From assembly GCA_910587945.1 (NCBI GenBank), contig CAJUNI010000092.1, positions 1-6,658 of the forward strand: DNA of 6,658 bases, given 5' to 3'. This DNA comes from an uncultured Parvibacter sp. GTDB lineage: Bacteria > Actinomycetota > Coriobacteriia > Coriobacteriales > Eggerthellaceae. The notes beneath the pieces were generated by a model that worked only from the letters and a program-made list of their open reading frames with translations, made no database searches and had not been told where the DNA came from. Of this stretch, positions 1-5,960 are shown in pieces; position 1 is the first letter of the stretch; each line of letters begins with the position of its first letter. The translations under genes and the position numbers were made by a program.

Positions 1-1921
1 CTTCTATATTGCTGAGGCACTACGCCGCGGATGGAGCGTTGAAGACATTCACGGCTATACCGGCATTGATCCGTGGTTCCTCACGCGCATGGCTGACATG
101 GCCGCTATTGAGCGTGTCCTGAATGGGTTGCGGCTCGAGGATCTTGACCCTGAGGGCTTTAAACTGGCTAAACAATATGGACTTTCCGATGCCCAAATTG
201 CCTACCTTACCGGCTCCGATGAACTGACCGTTCGTACCTGCCGGAAACTCTTAGGGGTTCGCCCTGCCTTTAAGACGGTAGACACCTGCGCCGCTGAGTT
301 TCCCTCATCTACGTCCTATCACTACAAAACCTACGATACGGCAGAGTCAGAAGTGACGCCGAAAACCCGGCGGCGCGTCATGATTTTGGGAGCGGGTCCG
401 AATCGTATCGGTCAGGGTATTGAGTTTGCCTACTGCTGTGTTCATGCCAGCTATGCTCTTAAAGAGGCTGGCATTGAAACTATCATGGTGAACTGCAACC
501 CTGAGACTGTATCTACGGACTATGACACTTCAGATAAACTCTACTTCGAGCCTTTGACCTTCGAAGATGTGATGGATATTGTTGATGTAGAGCAACCGGA
601 TGGCGTCATCGTGACGCTGGGAGGTCAGACGCCCTTAAAGTTGGCACGAGCCCTCGAGCAAGCGGGAGTGCCCATCTTGGGTACTAGCCCGGAAGCTATT
701 GACTTAGCTGAAGACCGCGATCGCTTCTCTGCCATTCTTGATGAGCTAGGAATTACTTATCCGGCAGCAGGCATGGCTTCCACCTTTGAAGAAGCCTGTG
801 CGGTGGCGGATCAAATTGGATTCCCACTCCTTGTACGCCCGAGCTATGTATTAGGTGGACGGGGAATGGCGATCGTCTATGACGGCGCTCAACTCGAAAA
901 ATATATGGGTGAAGCAGCGCGTATTTCCCCGGATCATCCGGTCTATCTGGATCGCTTCCTCGAAGGAGCTGTGGAAGTAGATCTGGATGCCCTCTGCGAT
1001 GGCAAGGAAGTTTATATTGGAGGCATTCTAGAGCACATCGAAATGGCCGGTATCCATTCCGGGGACTCCGCTTGTTGCACGCCTCCGTTCTCACTCTCTG
1101 AAGCGGTACAGGCGCGCTTGCGCTCCATTGCCCGGCAATTAGCGCTGCGACTCGGAGTGGTGGGGCTTATCAATATTCAGTTTGCCATCAAAGACACGGT
1201 TATCTATGTCATCGAGGCCAATCCGCGTGCCAGTCGCACCGTTCCCTTCATCTCTAAAGCAACGGGCATTCCTTTAGCTAAGATTGCGGCCCGCATTATG
1301 GCCGGTGAAACTCTGGCCAGTATGGATCTCCCCAATGATGAACGACGCCTTGACTATTTCTCAGTAAAAGAAGCAGTTATGCCCTTTGGTCGCTTCCCGG
1401 GTGCCGATGTTGTTTTGGGGCCTGAGATGAAATCAACGGGTGAAGTTATGGGTATCGCGCGCAATTTCCCCGCAGCCTACACCAAAACCCAATTGGCTAT
1501 TAGCTACGCATTGCCAGAAGGGGGAGTGGCATTCCTGTCCGTAAACGACCGGGATAAACGCTCGCTAGTGCCCATCGCCCGCGATATTGCGCGCCTTGGA
1601 TTCTCCATTGTAGCCACTGCTGGTACCGCCCAAGCGCTTCGGGCAGCTGGCGTGGAGTGCGAAGAAGTGGGCAAGATCCATGAAGGCTCTTCTTCCATTA
1701 TGGATCGTATTGCCGATGGCACTATTTCGTTTATGGTGAACACGCCCTTCGGCACAGCTACCCGCGGCGACGGCTATGAACTTCGTATGGCAGCCGTGCG
1801 CCATGGGGTCACCTACACCACCACCTTGGCGGGTGCCCAAGCGATGGTGGCTGGCATGGAAGTTGTTCGGGATAGCGGCTTAAAAGTCATTGCACTGCAA
1901 GACCTCCCTCAATGGGAATAG
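1..1921 (+). CDS. carB: Carbamoyl-phosphate synthase large subunit, 5'-truncated by the window edge
   Basis: Makes carbamoyl phosphate from bicarbonate, 2 ATP and ammonia supplied by the CarA glutaminase subunit; first step of pyrimidine and arginine synthesis, cytoplasmic. The frame is open from base 2, so the in-frame ATG at 89 is internal; the preceding 29 codons (reading FYIAEALRRGWSVEDIHG...) match the CarB oligomerisation domain. 639 residues remain of about 1070 usual for the family, so roughly the N-terminal 430 (first synthetase half) lie upstream. Counting from the Met at 89: second-half ATP-grasp start GAGPNRIGQGIEF at 101-113, NCNPETVSTDYDTSD at 135-149, RPSYVLGGRGM at 250-260, EANPRASRTVPF at 376-387. 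The C-terminal MGS-like allosteric domain covers about 477-605. Against E. coli CarB (recalled alignment), effector-phosphate residues K954, T974, T977, K993 and N1015 are kept, while T1017 is Pro. Ends 48 bp before pyrK, probably co-transcribed. Confidence 0.98.
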   Translation, partial: FYIAEALRRGWSVEDIHGYTGIDPWFLTRMADMAAIERVLNGLRLEDLDPEGFKLAKQYGLSDAQIAYLTGSDELTVRTCRKLLGVRPAFKTVDTCAAEFPSSTSYHYKTYDTAESEVTPKTRRRVMILGAGPNRIGQGIEFAYCCVHASYALKEAGIETIMVNCNPETVSTDYDTSDKLYFEPLTFEDVMDIVDVEQPDGVIVTLGGQTPLKLARALEQAGVPILGTSPEAIDLAEDRDRFSAILDELGITYPAAGMASTFEEACAVADQIGFPLLVRPSYVLGGRGMAIVYDGAQLEKYMGEAARISPDHPVYLDRFLEGAVEVDLDALCDGKEVYIGGILEHIEMAGIHSGDSACCTPPFSLSEAVQARLRSIARQLALRLGVVGLINIQFAIKDTVIYVIEANPRASRTVPFISKATGIPLAKIAARIMAGETLASMDLPNDERRLDYFSVKEAVMPFGRFPGADVVLGPEMKSTGEVMGIARNFPAAYTKTQLAISYALPEGGVAFLSVNDRDKRSLVPIARDIARLGFSIVATAGTAQALRAAGVECEEVGKIHEGSSSIMDRIADGTISFMVNTPFGTATRGDGYELRMAAVRHGVTYTTTLAGAQAMVAGMEVVRDSGLKVIALQDLPQWE

Positions 1922-1962
1922 TCCCAAGGATGTTAGAATCGCACCATTGGCAGCTCAATCAG

Positions 1963-1978
1963 AGAGAGGATGGCTGTG
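1963..1978 (+). promoter_or_regulatory. Shine-Dalgarno site deciding the pyrK start (GTG 1976 favoured over ATG 1970)
   Basis: The purine run AGAGAGG ends at 1969 and directly abuts the ATG at 1970, leaving no spacer. Two codons downstream an in-frame GTG (1976-1978) lies 6 nt after the same run, a normal spacing. The geometry therefore favours GTG as initiation codon, removing two residues (Met-Ala) from the longest ORF. This is inferred from spacing only. Confidence 0.6.
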
Positions 1979-2773
1979 GGTACGTTACAAAATGAGGTAA
2001 CGCCGATTCTTTTTAATGAAGAGGCGGGAGCCGGAATTTGGCTTATGCGCGTTACGGCACCCTACATTGCTTCTACCGGTAAACCAGGGCAATTCATCCA
2101 TGCCCGCATTCCAGGTATGGATGAGCATATGCTGCGTCGCCCGTTCGGCATCTATGCCCAAGATCCTAACGAGCAGACCATCGATATCATGTATCAAGTT
2201 CTGGGCTTTGGTACCGAGCATATGACTACGCTCAAGCCGGGTGACAGCCTCGAATTAATCGGCCCGGTTGGTCGTCCCTGGCAGCCACCGCAAGGTTGCA
2301 AGCGAGCGCTTCTGGTGGCCGGCGGGGTAGGCTCTGCTCCTTTATTCCCCTTGGCGCAGCAGCTCACCTGTGATGGAGTCGATGTAGTAGCTATATTAGG
2401 AGCACAAACTGCCGAAGCATTGGTGGCTAAAGAACGTTTTTGTGAAGCATTGGGAGGAGACCCTCGTTGCTCCACTGACGACGGCAGCTTTGGCTATAAA
2501 GGGTTTTGTACTCCCTTGGTTGAAGAAGCCATTACAGAAGCAGAAGAGGCAGGGGCACCATTTGACTACATTGCCTGCTGCGGACCTGAGCCTTTGATGA
2601 AGCTTGTGGCAAACCTGACAGCAAACACTCAAGCCTATTGTGAGGTTTCCCTCGAAAAGCGTATGGCCTGTGGTATAGGAGTTTGTCTGTCCTGTGTAGT
2701 AGATACTATTCACGGCAAACGGCGCGCCTGCGTTGATGGCCCCGTCTTTCCTGCCAAGGAGGTGATCTGGTAA
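1976..2773 (+). CDS. pyrK: Dihydroorotate dehydrogenase B, electron-transfer subunit
   Basis: FAD and [2Fe-2S] subunit of class 1B dihydroorotate dehydrogenase; passes electrons from the PyrD FMN to NAD+. The longest ORF starts at ATG 1970 (267 aa), but the ribosome-site spacing favours GTG 1976 (265 aa). Numbering from the ATG: ferredoxin-reductase-type beta-barrel at about 8-105 with the FAD-binding RRPFGIY at 56-62; NAD-binding Rossmann half opening with LLVAGGVGSAPLFPL at 114-128; CCGPEPLM at 203-210. The C-terminal cluster has cysteines 234, 239, 242 and 254 (Cx4Cx2Cx11C), followed by the family-typical VDGPVF; these are the expected [2Fe-2S] ligands. Length is normal for the family (about 250-270). 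The stop overlaps the pyrD start by one base, matching the obligate complex with PyrD. No membrane segment or signal peptide seen. Confidence 0.96.
   Translation: MGTLQNEVTPILFNEEAGAGIWLMRVTAPYIASTGKPGQFIHARIPGMDEHMLRRPFGIYAQDPNEQTIDIMYQVLGFGTEHMTTLKPGDSLELIGPVGRPWQPPQGCKRALLVAGGVGSAPLFPLAQQLTCDGVDVVAILGAQTAEALVAKERFCEALGGDPRCSTDDGSFGYKGFCTPLVEEAITEAEEAGAPFDYIACCGPEPLMKLVANLTANTQAYCEVSLEKRMACGIGVCLSCVVDTIHGKRRACVDGPVFPAKEVIW
2756..2767 (+). promoter_or_regulatory. Unusually complete Shine-Dalgarno sequence for pyrD, inside the pyrK 3' end
   Basis: AAGGAGGTGATC is a 12-base uninterrupted complement to the conserved 3' tail of bacterial 16S rRNA (GATCACCTCCTT). It lies in the last pyrK codons (encoding part of AKEVI), with AAGGAGG ending 10 nt before the pyrD ATG at 2773. 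With the overlapping TAATG stop/start, pyrD should be well initiated, both independently and by coupling. Confidence 0.85.
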
Positions 2774-3705
2774 TGCAGCGTTCACCGAAACCAACCTCTG
2801 TAAACCTGGAGGTTAATCTCGGGGGTCTTTCCATGAAGAACCCCGTTACGGTCGGATCTGGCACCTTCGGAGCCGGACGCGAATATCATGACTTTCTTGA
2901 TGTTGCAACGCTTGGAGCAGTGACCACGAAGGGAGTCTCTCTTTATGGTTGGGAAGGAAACGCTTCACCGCGTATTGCCGAAACTCCTTCAGGCATGCTC
3001 AACTCCATTGGCCTGCAAAACCCTGGTGTGGAACATCTGAAAGCCGATGAATTACCTTGGCTTGCATCCGTGGGAGCTACGACCATTGTTAATGTCTCCG
3101 GTCATAGCTTTGAGGAATATCAGGCCGTCATTGAGGCCTTAGAAGAGGCACCGGTAGCAGCCTATGAGCTCAACGTAAGCTGTCCCAATGTTGATGCAGG
3201 AGGCATGACCGTCGGATGTAATCCTCAATCGGTTGAGTCCGTGGTCTCCTTATGCCGTCAAGCCACGAAGCGCCCGCTCATTGTCAAGCTCACGCCTAAT
3301 GTCATTGACATCACAGAAATCGCTCGGGCGGCCGAGGCAGGAGGCGCTGACAGTCTTTCGCTTATTAATACCTTACTCGGCATGGCCGTTGATGCGAAAC
3401 GCCGAAAACCTCTCTTAGCCCGCGGAGTAGGGGGACTTTCAGGGCCTGCCGTCAAGCCGGTAGCGTTGCGTATGGTTTGGGAAGTATCCCGAGCCGTTGA
3501 TCTTCCTATCCTTGGTATGGGTGGCATCAGTAATGGTACTGACGCGGTGGAATTTATGTTGGCTGGCGCCACCGCTGTGGCTGTTGGGGCTGCTAATTTT
3601 GTTAACCCCTGTGCCACCATTGATGTGATTGATGGCATTGCTGAGTATTGCGAAGCTCAGGGCGTAGCCGATGTAAACGAGTTGATTGGAGCTCTCGAAT
3701 GCTAG
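2773..3705 (+). CDS. pyrD: Dihydroorotate dehydrogenase B (class 1B), catalytic subunit
   Basis: FMN-containing TIM-barrel enzyme oxidising dihydroorotate to orotate, step 4 of UMP synthesis; soluble, and as class 1B it needs PyrK to reduce NAD+. 310 residues, normal for the family. Visible: VGSGTFGAGREY at 27-38; TTKGVSLYGWEGN at 51-63; substrate/FMN region ETPSGMLNSIGLQNPG at 70-85; ELNVSCPNVDAGG at 132-144, where Cys137 is the expected catalytic base (class 2 membrane enzymes use Ser); VKLTPN at 171-176 with FMN-contacting Lys172; GGLSGPAVKPVAL at 220-232; phosphate-binding GMGGI at 248-252 and AVAVGAANF at 268-276. There is no N-terminal membrane helix, against class 2. ATG 2773 overlaps the pyrK TAA (TAATG). 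The last 7 bases are shared with pyrF. Confidence 0.98.
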   Translation: MQRSPKPTSVNLEVNLGGLSMKNPVTVGSGTFGAGREYHDFLDVATLGAVTTKGVSLYGWEGNASPRIAETPSGMLNSIGLQNPGVEHLKADELPWLASVGATTIVNVSGHSFEEYQAVIEALEEAPVAAYELNVSCPNVDAGGMTVGCNPQSVESVVSLCRQATKRPLIVKLTPNVIDITEIARAAEAGGADSLSLINTLLGMAVDAKRRKPLLARGVGGLSGPAVKPVALRMVWEVSRAVDLPILGMGGISNGTDAVEFMLAGATAVAVGAANFVNPCATIDVIDGIAEYCEAQGVADVNELIGALEC

Positions 3706-4439
3706 ATACCGGATTTCATTCTGTTCCCGCTGATGATCGCATCATTGTAGCCCTCGACTGCAACGCCGCCTGGGAAGCCATTGTCATGGCTGACGCCTTA
3801 GCTGGACGTGCTAAATGGGTCAAAGTTGGCATGACACTCTATTATGCTGAAGGCCCTGCCATCATTCAGATGTTCAAGCGCCGTGGCTTCAAGGTCTTTC
3901 TCGATCTCAAATTCCACGACATCCCTCATCAGGTGGAAGGCGCGGCCCGTTCCGCAGCGGCGTCCGGAGCCGACATGATTACGATGCATACCGTAGGCGG
4001 CCAAGCCATGATGGAAGCAGCTCAACGCGGAGCGCTTCTGGGTGCTTCAGATATTGGAGGGCCCGTACCGGCTACCTTAGGTATCACGGTATTGACGTCC
4101 ATGAACGATGAGACCCTTGCCCAGACCGGTGTAACCCGTCCTCTTACCGAACAGGTTGCAGCACTCGCTGAGCTCGCAATGACCTCAGGAATTTCTGGTG
4201 TGGTGGCCTCTCCCTTAGAGGCGTCAATGCTTCGAGAAATCTTAGGCCCTGAAGCCTATATCGTAACCCCTGGCGTTCGACCTGCAGGAGCGGCCCTTGG
4301 GGATCAAAGCCGCGTTATGACTCCAGCTGAAGCGTTTGCCGCAGGAGCGTCTCATATTGTGGTTGGCCGACCCATTACCCAAGCGGCAGATCCTGCAGCT
4401 GCTTTTGATGCTATCGCTGCCGAGGTAGCGGGACTTTAG
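3699..4439 (+). CDS. pyrF: Orotidine 5'-phosphate decarboxylase
   Basis: Decarboxylates OMP to UMP, the last step of de novo synthesis. The longest ORF begins at 3648 inside pyrD, but the start chosen is ATG 3699, because homology begins there (RIIVALD at 14-20) and GGAG at 3688-3691 sits 7 nt upstream. This gives 246 aa, typical of the E. coli/Bacillus-like subfamily. Catalytic residues seen: Asp20, Lys42 (WVKVGM), then FLDLKFHDIP at 67-76 with the Asp69/Lys71/Asp74 charged network; MHTVGG at 96-101; TPGVRP at 190-195; and the phosphate-gripping VVGRPIT at 221-227 with Arg224. The DLKxHDIP version of the active site, rather than DAKRGDIG, separates it from the longer mycobacterial/streptomycete subfamily. 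The 7-nt overlap with pyrD (ATGCTAG) suggests translational coupling. An intrinsic terminator follows 38 bp after the stop. Confidence 0.97.
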   Translation: MLDTGFHSVPADDRIIVALDCNAAWEAIVMADALAGRAKWVKVGMTLYYAEGPAIIQMFKRRGFKVFLDLKFHDIPHQVEGAARSAAASGADMITMHTVGGQAMMEAAQRGALLGASDIGGPVPATLGITVLTSMNDETLAQTGVTRPLTEQVAALAELAMTSGISGVVASPLEASMLREILGPEAYIVTPGVRPAGAALGDQSRVMTPAEAFAAGASHIVVGRPITQAADPAAAFDAIAAEVAGL

Positions 4440-4477
4440 TTACGTTTTTACCTCCGCATCTTAGAATCTTGTAGTCC

Positions 4478-4527
4478 AACCAGGCTTCCTTGACCCCCAA
4501 AGTTTAGGAGGCCTGGTTTTCTTTTCC
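4478..4527 (+). terminator. Intrinsic terminator closing the pyr operon
   Basis: Left arm AACCAGGCTTCCT (4478-4490) pairs with AGGAGGCCTGGTT (4506-4518): 13 pairs including one G-U, around a 15-nt loop. A T-rich tail (TTTTCTTTTCC, 4517-4527) follows. It lies 38 bp after the pyrF stop. There is no T-run on the opposite strand, so it acts only rightward. Confidence 0.9.
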
Positions 4528-4573
4528 TCATCTGTTTGAAGAATTTCCTCGACATTTTGAGCAATTTCTATCG

Positions 4574-4606
4574 TGAATTATCAAAATTCAGGAAGAAAAC
4601 CCTGAA
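4574..4606. repeat. Two overlapping dyads upstream of mihF
   Basis: TGAATT-N5-AATTCA (4574-4590) is a perfect 6-bp-arm palindrome. It overlaps TTCAGG-N8-CCTGAA (4587-4606), another perfect 6-bp-arm dyad. They sit in AT-rich DNA just upstream of, or over, the tentative mihF -35 region. They could be operator half-sites, but short dyads in AT-rich DNA also arise by chance. Confidence 0.45.
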
Positions 4607-4631
4607 ATATCTAAAGAAAGCGCCGTATAAG
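4602..4631 (+). promoter_or_regulatory. Tentative promoter for mihF-gmk-rpoZ
   Basis: CTGAAA (4602-4607, 4 of 6 to TTGACA) and TATAAG (4626-4631, 5 of 6 to TATAAT) are separated by 18 bp, giving a predicted start near 4638. A promoter is expected here because a terminator lies upstream and a new gene block begins downstream. The -35 match is weak and other placements cannot be excluded. Confidence 0.35.
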
Positions 4632-4642
4632 GCCATATTTTT

Positions 4643-4673
4643 TGATACCATCGGGGTATCACGTGTAAGCACG
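4643..4673 (+). promoter_or_regulatory. Tandem small hairpins in the mihF 5' leader
   Basis: TGATACC-ATCGG-GGTATCA (4643-4661) has perfect 7-bp arms and is followed without a gap by CGTG-TAAG-CACG (4662-4673). Both end 3 nt before the ribosome-binding AAGGAG at 4677-4682. As RNA they could stack as two helices next to the ribosome site; as DNA the first could be an operator near the transcription start. The function is not known. Confidence 0.5.
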
Positions 4674-4687
4674 ATGAAGGAGTAGAA

Positions 4688-4996
4688 ATGGCCATACCTC
4701 AACTTAGCCCTGAAGATCGCGCTCAGGCTCTTGAGAAAGCCAAGGCGGCACGCATTAAACGCGCAGAAGTCCGTGACAACTTAAAGAGCGGCAAGATTTC
4801 ATTGGCTGACGTATTAGCCATGCGTGATGATCCTGTTATTGGTCGCATGAAAGTATCCACCCTTATTGAGACGTTGCCAGGCTACGGCAAAGCTAAGGCC
4901 GAGAAGGTTATGAAAGAGCTTCAGATCGCCGAGAGCCGTCGTTTGCGTGGACTCGGCGAGCGTCAACGCGCCGCTTTGTTGGAGCGCCTGGTTTAG
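4688..4996 (+). CDS. mihF: Actinobacterial integration host factor (mIHF/sIHF)
   Basis: Small basic nucleoid-associated DNA-binding protein of actinobacteria, unrelated in fold to the enterobacterial IHF/HU family; in mycobacteria and streptomycetes it compacts and bends DNA and affects recombination and transcription. 102 aa, close to the usual ~105. The N-terminal half (about 8-45) is charged and helical, rich in Lys/Arg/Ala (ALEKAKAARIKRAEVRD). The helix-two-turn-helix DNA-binding core is at about 55-80, with LPGYGKAKAEKVMKEL at 63-78. It is followed by the family hallmark IAESRRLRGLG at 80-90. The start is supported by AAGGAG at 4677-4682, 5 nt before the ATG. First gene after the pyr terminator and 3 bp ahead of gmk, an order also found in mycobacteria. 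The dyad-rich upstream DNA makes autoregulation conceivable, but that is inference. Confidence 0.95.
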   Translation: MAIPQLSPEDRAQALEKAKAARIKRAEVRDNLKSGKISLADVLAMRDDPVIGRMKVSTLIETLPGYGKAKAEKVMKELQIAESRRLRGLGERQRAALLERLV

Positions 4997-4999
4997 GCT

Positions 5000-5563
5000 A
5001 TGCGCAAAGGAAATCTATTTGTAATTTCTGGGCCATCGGGGGTCGGAAAAGGAACCCTGGTGGCTCAACTTTTGGATGCTATGCCTGATGCTTGGGCCTC
5101 AGTTTCGGCTACAACTCGCTCACCGCGACCGGGCGAAGTGGATGGGGTTAACTATTATTTTCTTACCCCCGAGCGCTTCACTGAACTCGCGCAAAACGAT
5201 GGATTCCTTGAGTGGGCCACCTATTCCGATAATAGTTATGGAACCCCACGTAAAGCCGTTGAGGAGCATATTGCTCTGGGCAATCAAGTGATCTTAGAAA
5301 TCGATGTTCAAGGGGCATTGCAAGTAAAAGAAAAAATGCCTGAAGCCCATCTTGTTTTTATTGAGCCTCCCTCTATGGAAATTTTGGAGGAAAGGTTACG
5401 AGGACGTGGCACTGAGACCGATGAGGTGATTGAAAAGCGTCTTCGCGTCGCAGAGGTGGAGCTTTCGCAAAAAATGAAGTATGATTGGCGGCTGGTAAAC
5501 GACAATCTCGAAGAAGCTTCTCGAGCATTGCAAACGTATGTGAATGACCACGCCGATCTCTAA
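5000..5563 (+). CDS. gmk: Guanylate kinase
   Basis: Phosphorylates GMP to GDP with ATP; needed for GTP supply. Cytoplasmic P-loop kinase of 187 aa, the usual size for the bacterial family. Walker A GPSGVGKGT is at 11-19 (Lys17). GMP-binding region: TTRSPRPGEVDGVNYYF at 38-54 (Arg40, Arg43, Tyr53), Glu71 in FLEWA, and Tyr80-Gly81. ILEIDVQGA at 98-106 holds Asp102. The lid is RLRGRGTE at 132-139, and the adenine-side Arg147 is in EKRL. Starts 3 bp after the mihF stop. The immediate upstream bases (TTTAGGCT) give only a poor ribosome site, so initiation probably depends on coupling to mihF. MRKGNLFVISGPSG is the normal family N-terminus, so this start is secure despite the weak site. Confidence 0.97.
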   Translation: MRKGNLFVISGPSGVGKGTLVAQLLDAMPDAWASVSATTRSPRPGEVDGVNYYFLTPERFTELAQNDGFLEWATYSDNSYGTPRKAVEEHIALGNQVILEIDVQGALQVKEKMPEAHLVFIEPPSMEILEERLRGRGTETDEVIEKRLRVAEVELSQKMKYDWRLVNDNLEEASRALQTYVNDHADL

Positions 5564-5576
5564 GGAAATGGAATCT

Positions 5577-5837
5577 ATGAGCATCATTGAACCCAGAATT
5601 GACGTTTTACTTTCCGAGGCTGATAACGATCGTTTTCTCCTCTGTGCTTTGGCCTCAAAGCGCGCTCATGACATCAATGACATGATGCGTGGTCAGCGCG
5701 ATCGCGCTATTCAGCTTCAAACGGCTATTGAGGTAGCTCGTGCTGCCGATACCAAGCCGCTCTCTATGGCATTTACCGAGATTGCTCGTGGGGAAGTGTC
5801 CTACGATCCCGCCTCTATCGATGTAAAGAAGCACTAG
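5577..5837 (+). CDS. rpoZ: DNA-directed RNA polymerase omega subunit
   Basis: Smallest core RNA polymerase subunit; aids beta' folding and assembly. In-frame ATGs lie at 5544, 5568 and 5577. The third is chosen because AAGGA at 5562-5566 is 10 nt upstream of it, but only 1 nt from 5568 and downstream of 5544, which lies inside gmk. This gives 86 aa. The family signature helix is present as LLCALASKRAHDIND at 21-35 with the KRAxxIN core at 28-34. The second conserved piece KPLSMAFTEIARGEVSY, at 60-76, corresponds to the usual PL..A..EIA.G.. motif. Begins 13 bp after the gmk stop; gmk-rpoZ adjacency is widespread in bacteria. Short and divergent, as omega usually is, but motif plus context make the call firm. 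Confidence 0.93.
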   Translation: MSIIEPRIDVLLSEADNDRFLLCALASKRAHDINDMMRGQRDRAIQLQTAIEVARAADTKPLSMAFTEIARGEVSYDPASIDVKKH

Positions 5838-5873
5838 TTCGCTTCAAGTCTATTGCATCTCGCGTAGCAAACG

Positions 5874-5950
5874 CCCCATCATCCGTCCTCGTTCTTAGGC
5901 CTCAGAAATTTGATGGAGACCTGTGCGAGGCGGGATGGGGTTTCTTTTTT
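5874..5950 (+). terminator. Strong intrinsic terminator after rpoZ, 30 nt upstream of thiI
   Basis: CCCCATC (5874-5880) pairs with GATGGGG (5934-5940), CCG (5883-5885) with CGG (5931-5933), and CCTCG (5887-5891) with CGAGG (5926-5930). This is a 15-bp GC-rich helix with two small left-side bulges, followed by TTTCTTTTTT (5941-5950). The 34-nt apical region can fold again (AGGCCTC 5897-5903 with GAGACCT 5916-5922, one mismatch). It ends the mihF-gmk-rpoZ unit; being so close to thiI, it could also act as a thiI attenuator. Confidence 0.88.
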
Positions 5951-5960
5951 AGTCTCCATC
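5912..5960. repeat. 9-bp perfect inverted repeat flanking the terminator T-run
   Basis: GATGGAGAC (5912-5920) and its exact reverse complement GTCTCCATC (5952-5960) are separated by 31 bp. That interval contains the right arm of the terminator and the T-run. In RNA, pairing would put the terminator's right arm in a loop, but only once polymerase has passed the T-run. Role unknown; it may be chance. Confidence 0.5.

Noticed and set aside
753..1094. Minus-strand open frames inside carB (753-1094, 1504-1755, 1565-1840).
   Set aside because: They lie antisense to strongly conserved CarB domains, show no recognisable family and have no gene context; they are shadows of the real gene.
2396..2794. 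132-codon minus-strand frame opposite pyrK.
   Set aside because: Antisense to the conserved NAD-binding and iron-sulfur parts of PyrK; low-complexity protein without domains or a plausible ribosome site.
3648..3698. Upstream 17-residue extension of pyrF starting inside pyrD.
   Set aside because: The extension (MRSSGRSRCKRVDWSSR) is an out-of-frame reading of pyrD, family homology begins after Met 3699, and the ribosome site fits 3699.
1933..4468. The 8-mer TTAGAATC occurs at 1933-1940 (after carB) and 4461-4468 (after pyrF), both shortly after stop codons; TAGAAT looks like a -10 box.
   Set aside because: Neither copy has a -35-like hexamer 16-18 bp upstream, flanking bases differ, and two copies of an 8-mer are too little to call a repeat family.
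4490..4495. TTGACC in the pyr terminator loop as a -35 box.
   Set aside because: No -10-like hexamer is found 16-18 bp downstream (the region reads through the terminator's right arm).
4536..4583. Other promoter candidates for mihF: TTGAAG (4536) with TTCTAT (4566), and TTGAGC (4557) with TTATCA (4578).
   Set aside because: Spacers of 24 and 15 bp are outside the usual range, so the CTGAAA/TATAAG pair was preferred, though weakly.
5544..5576. Longer rpoZ start at 5544, overlapping the end of gmk, and the intermediate ATG at 5568.
   Set aside because: AAGGA at 5562-5566 is properly spaced only for ATG 5577, and omega proteins normally begin just before the conserved helix, as in the 86-aa form.
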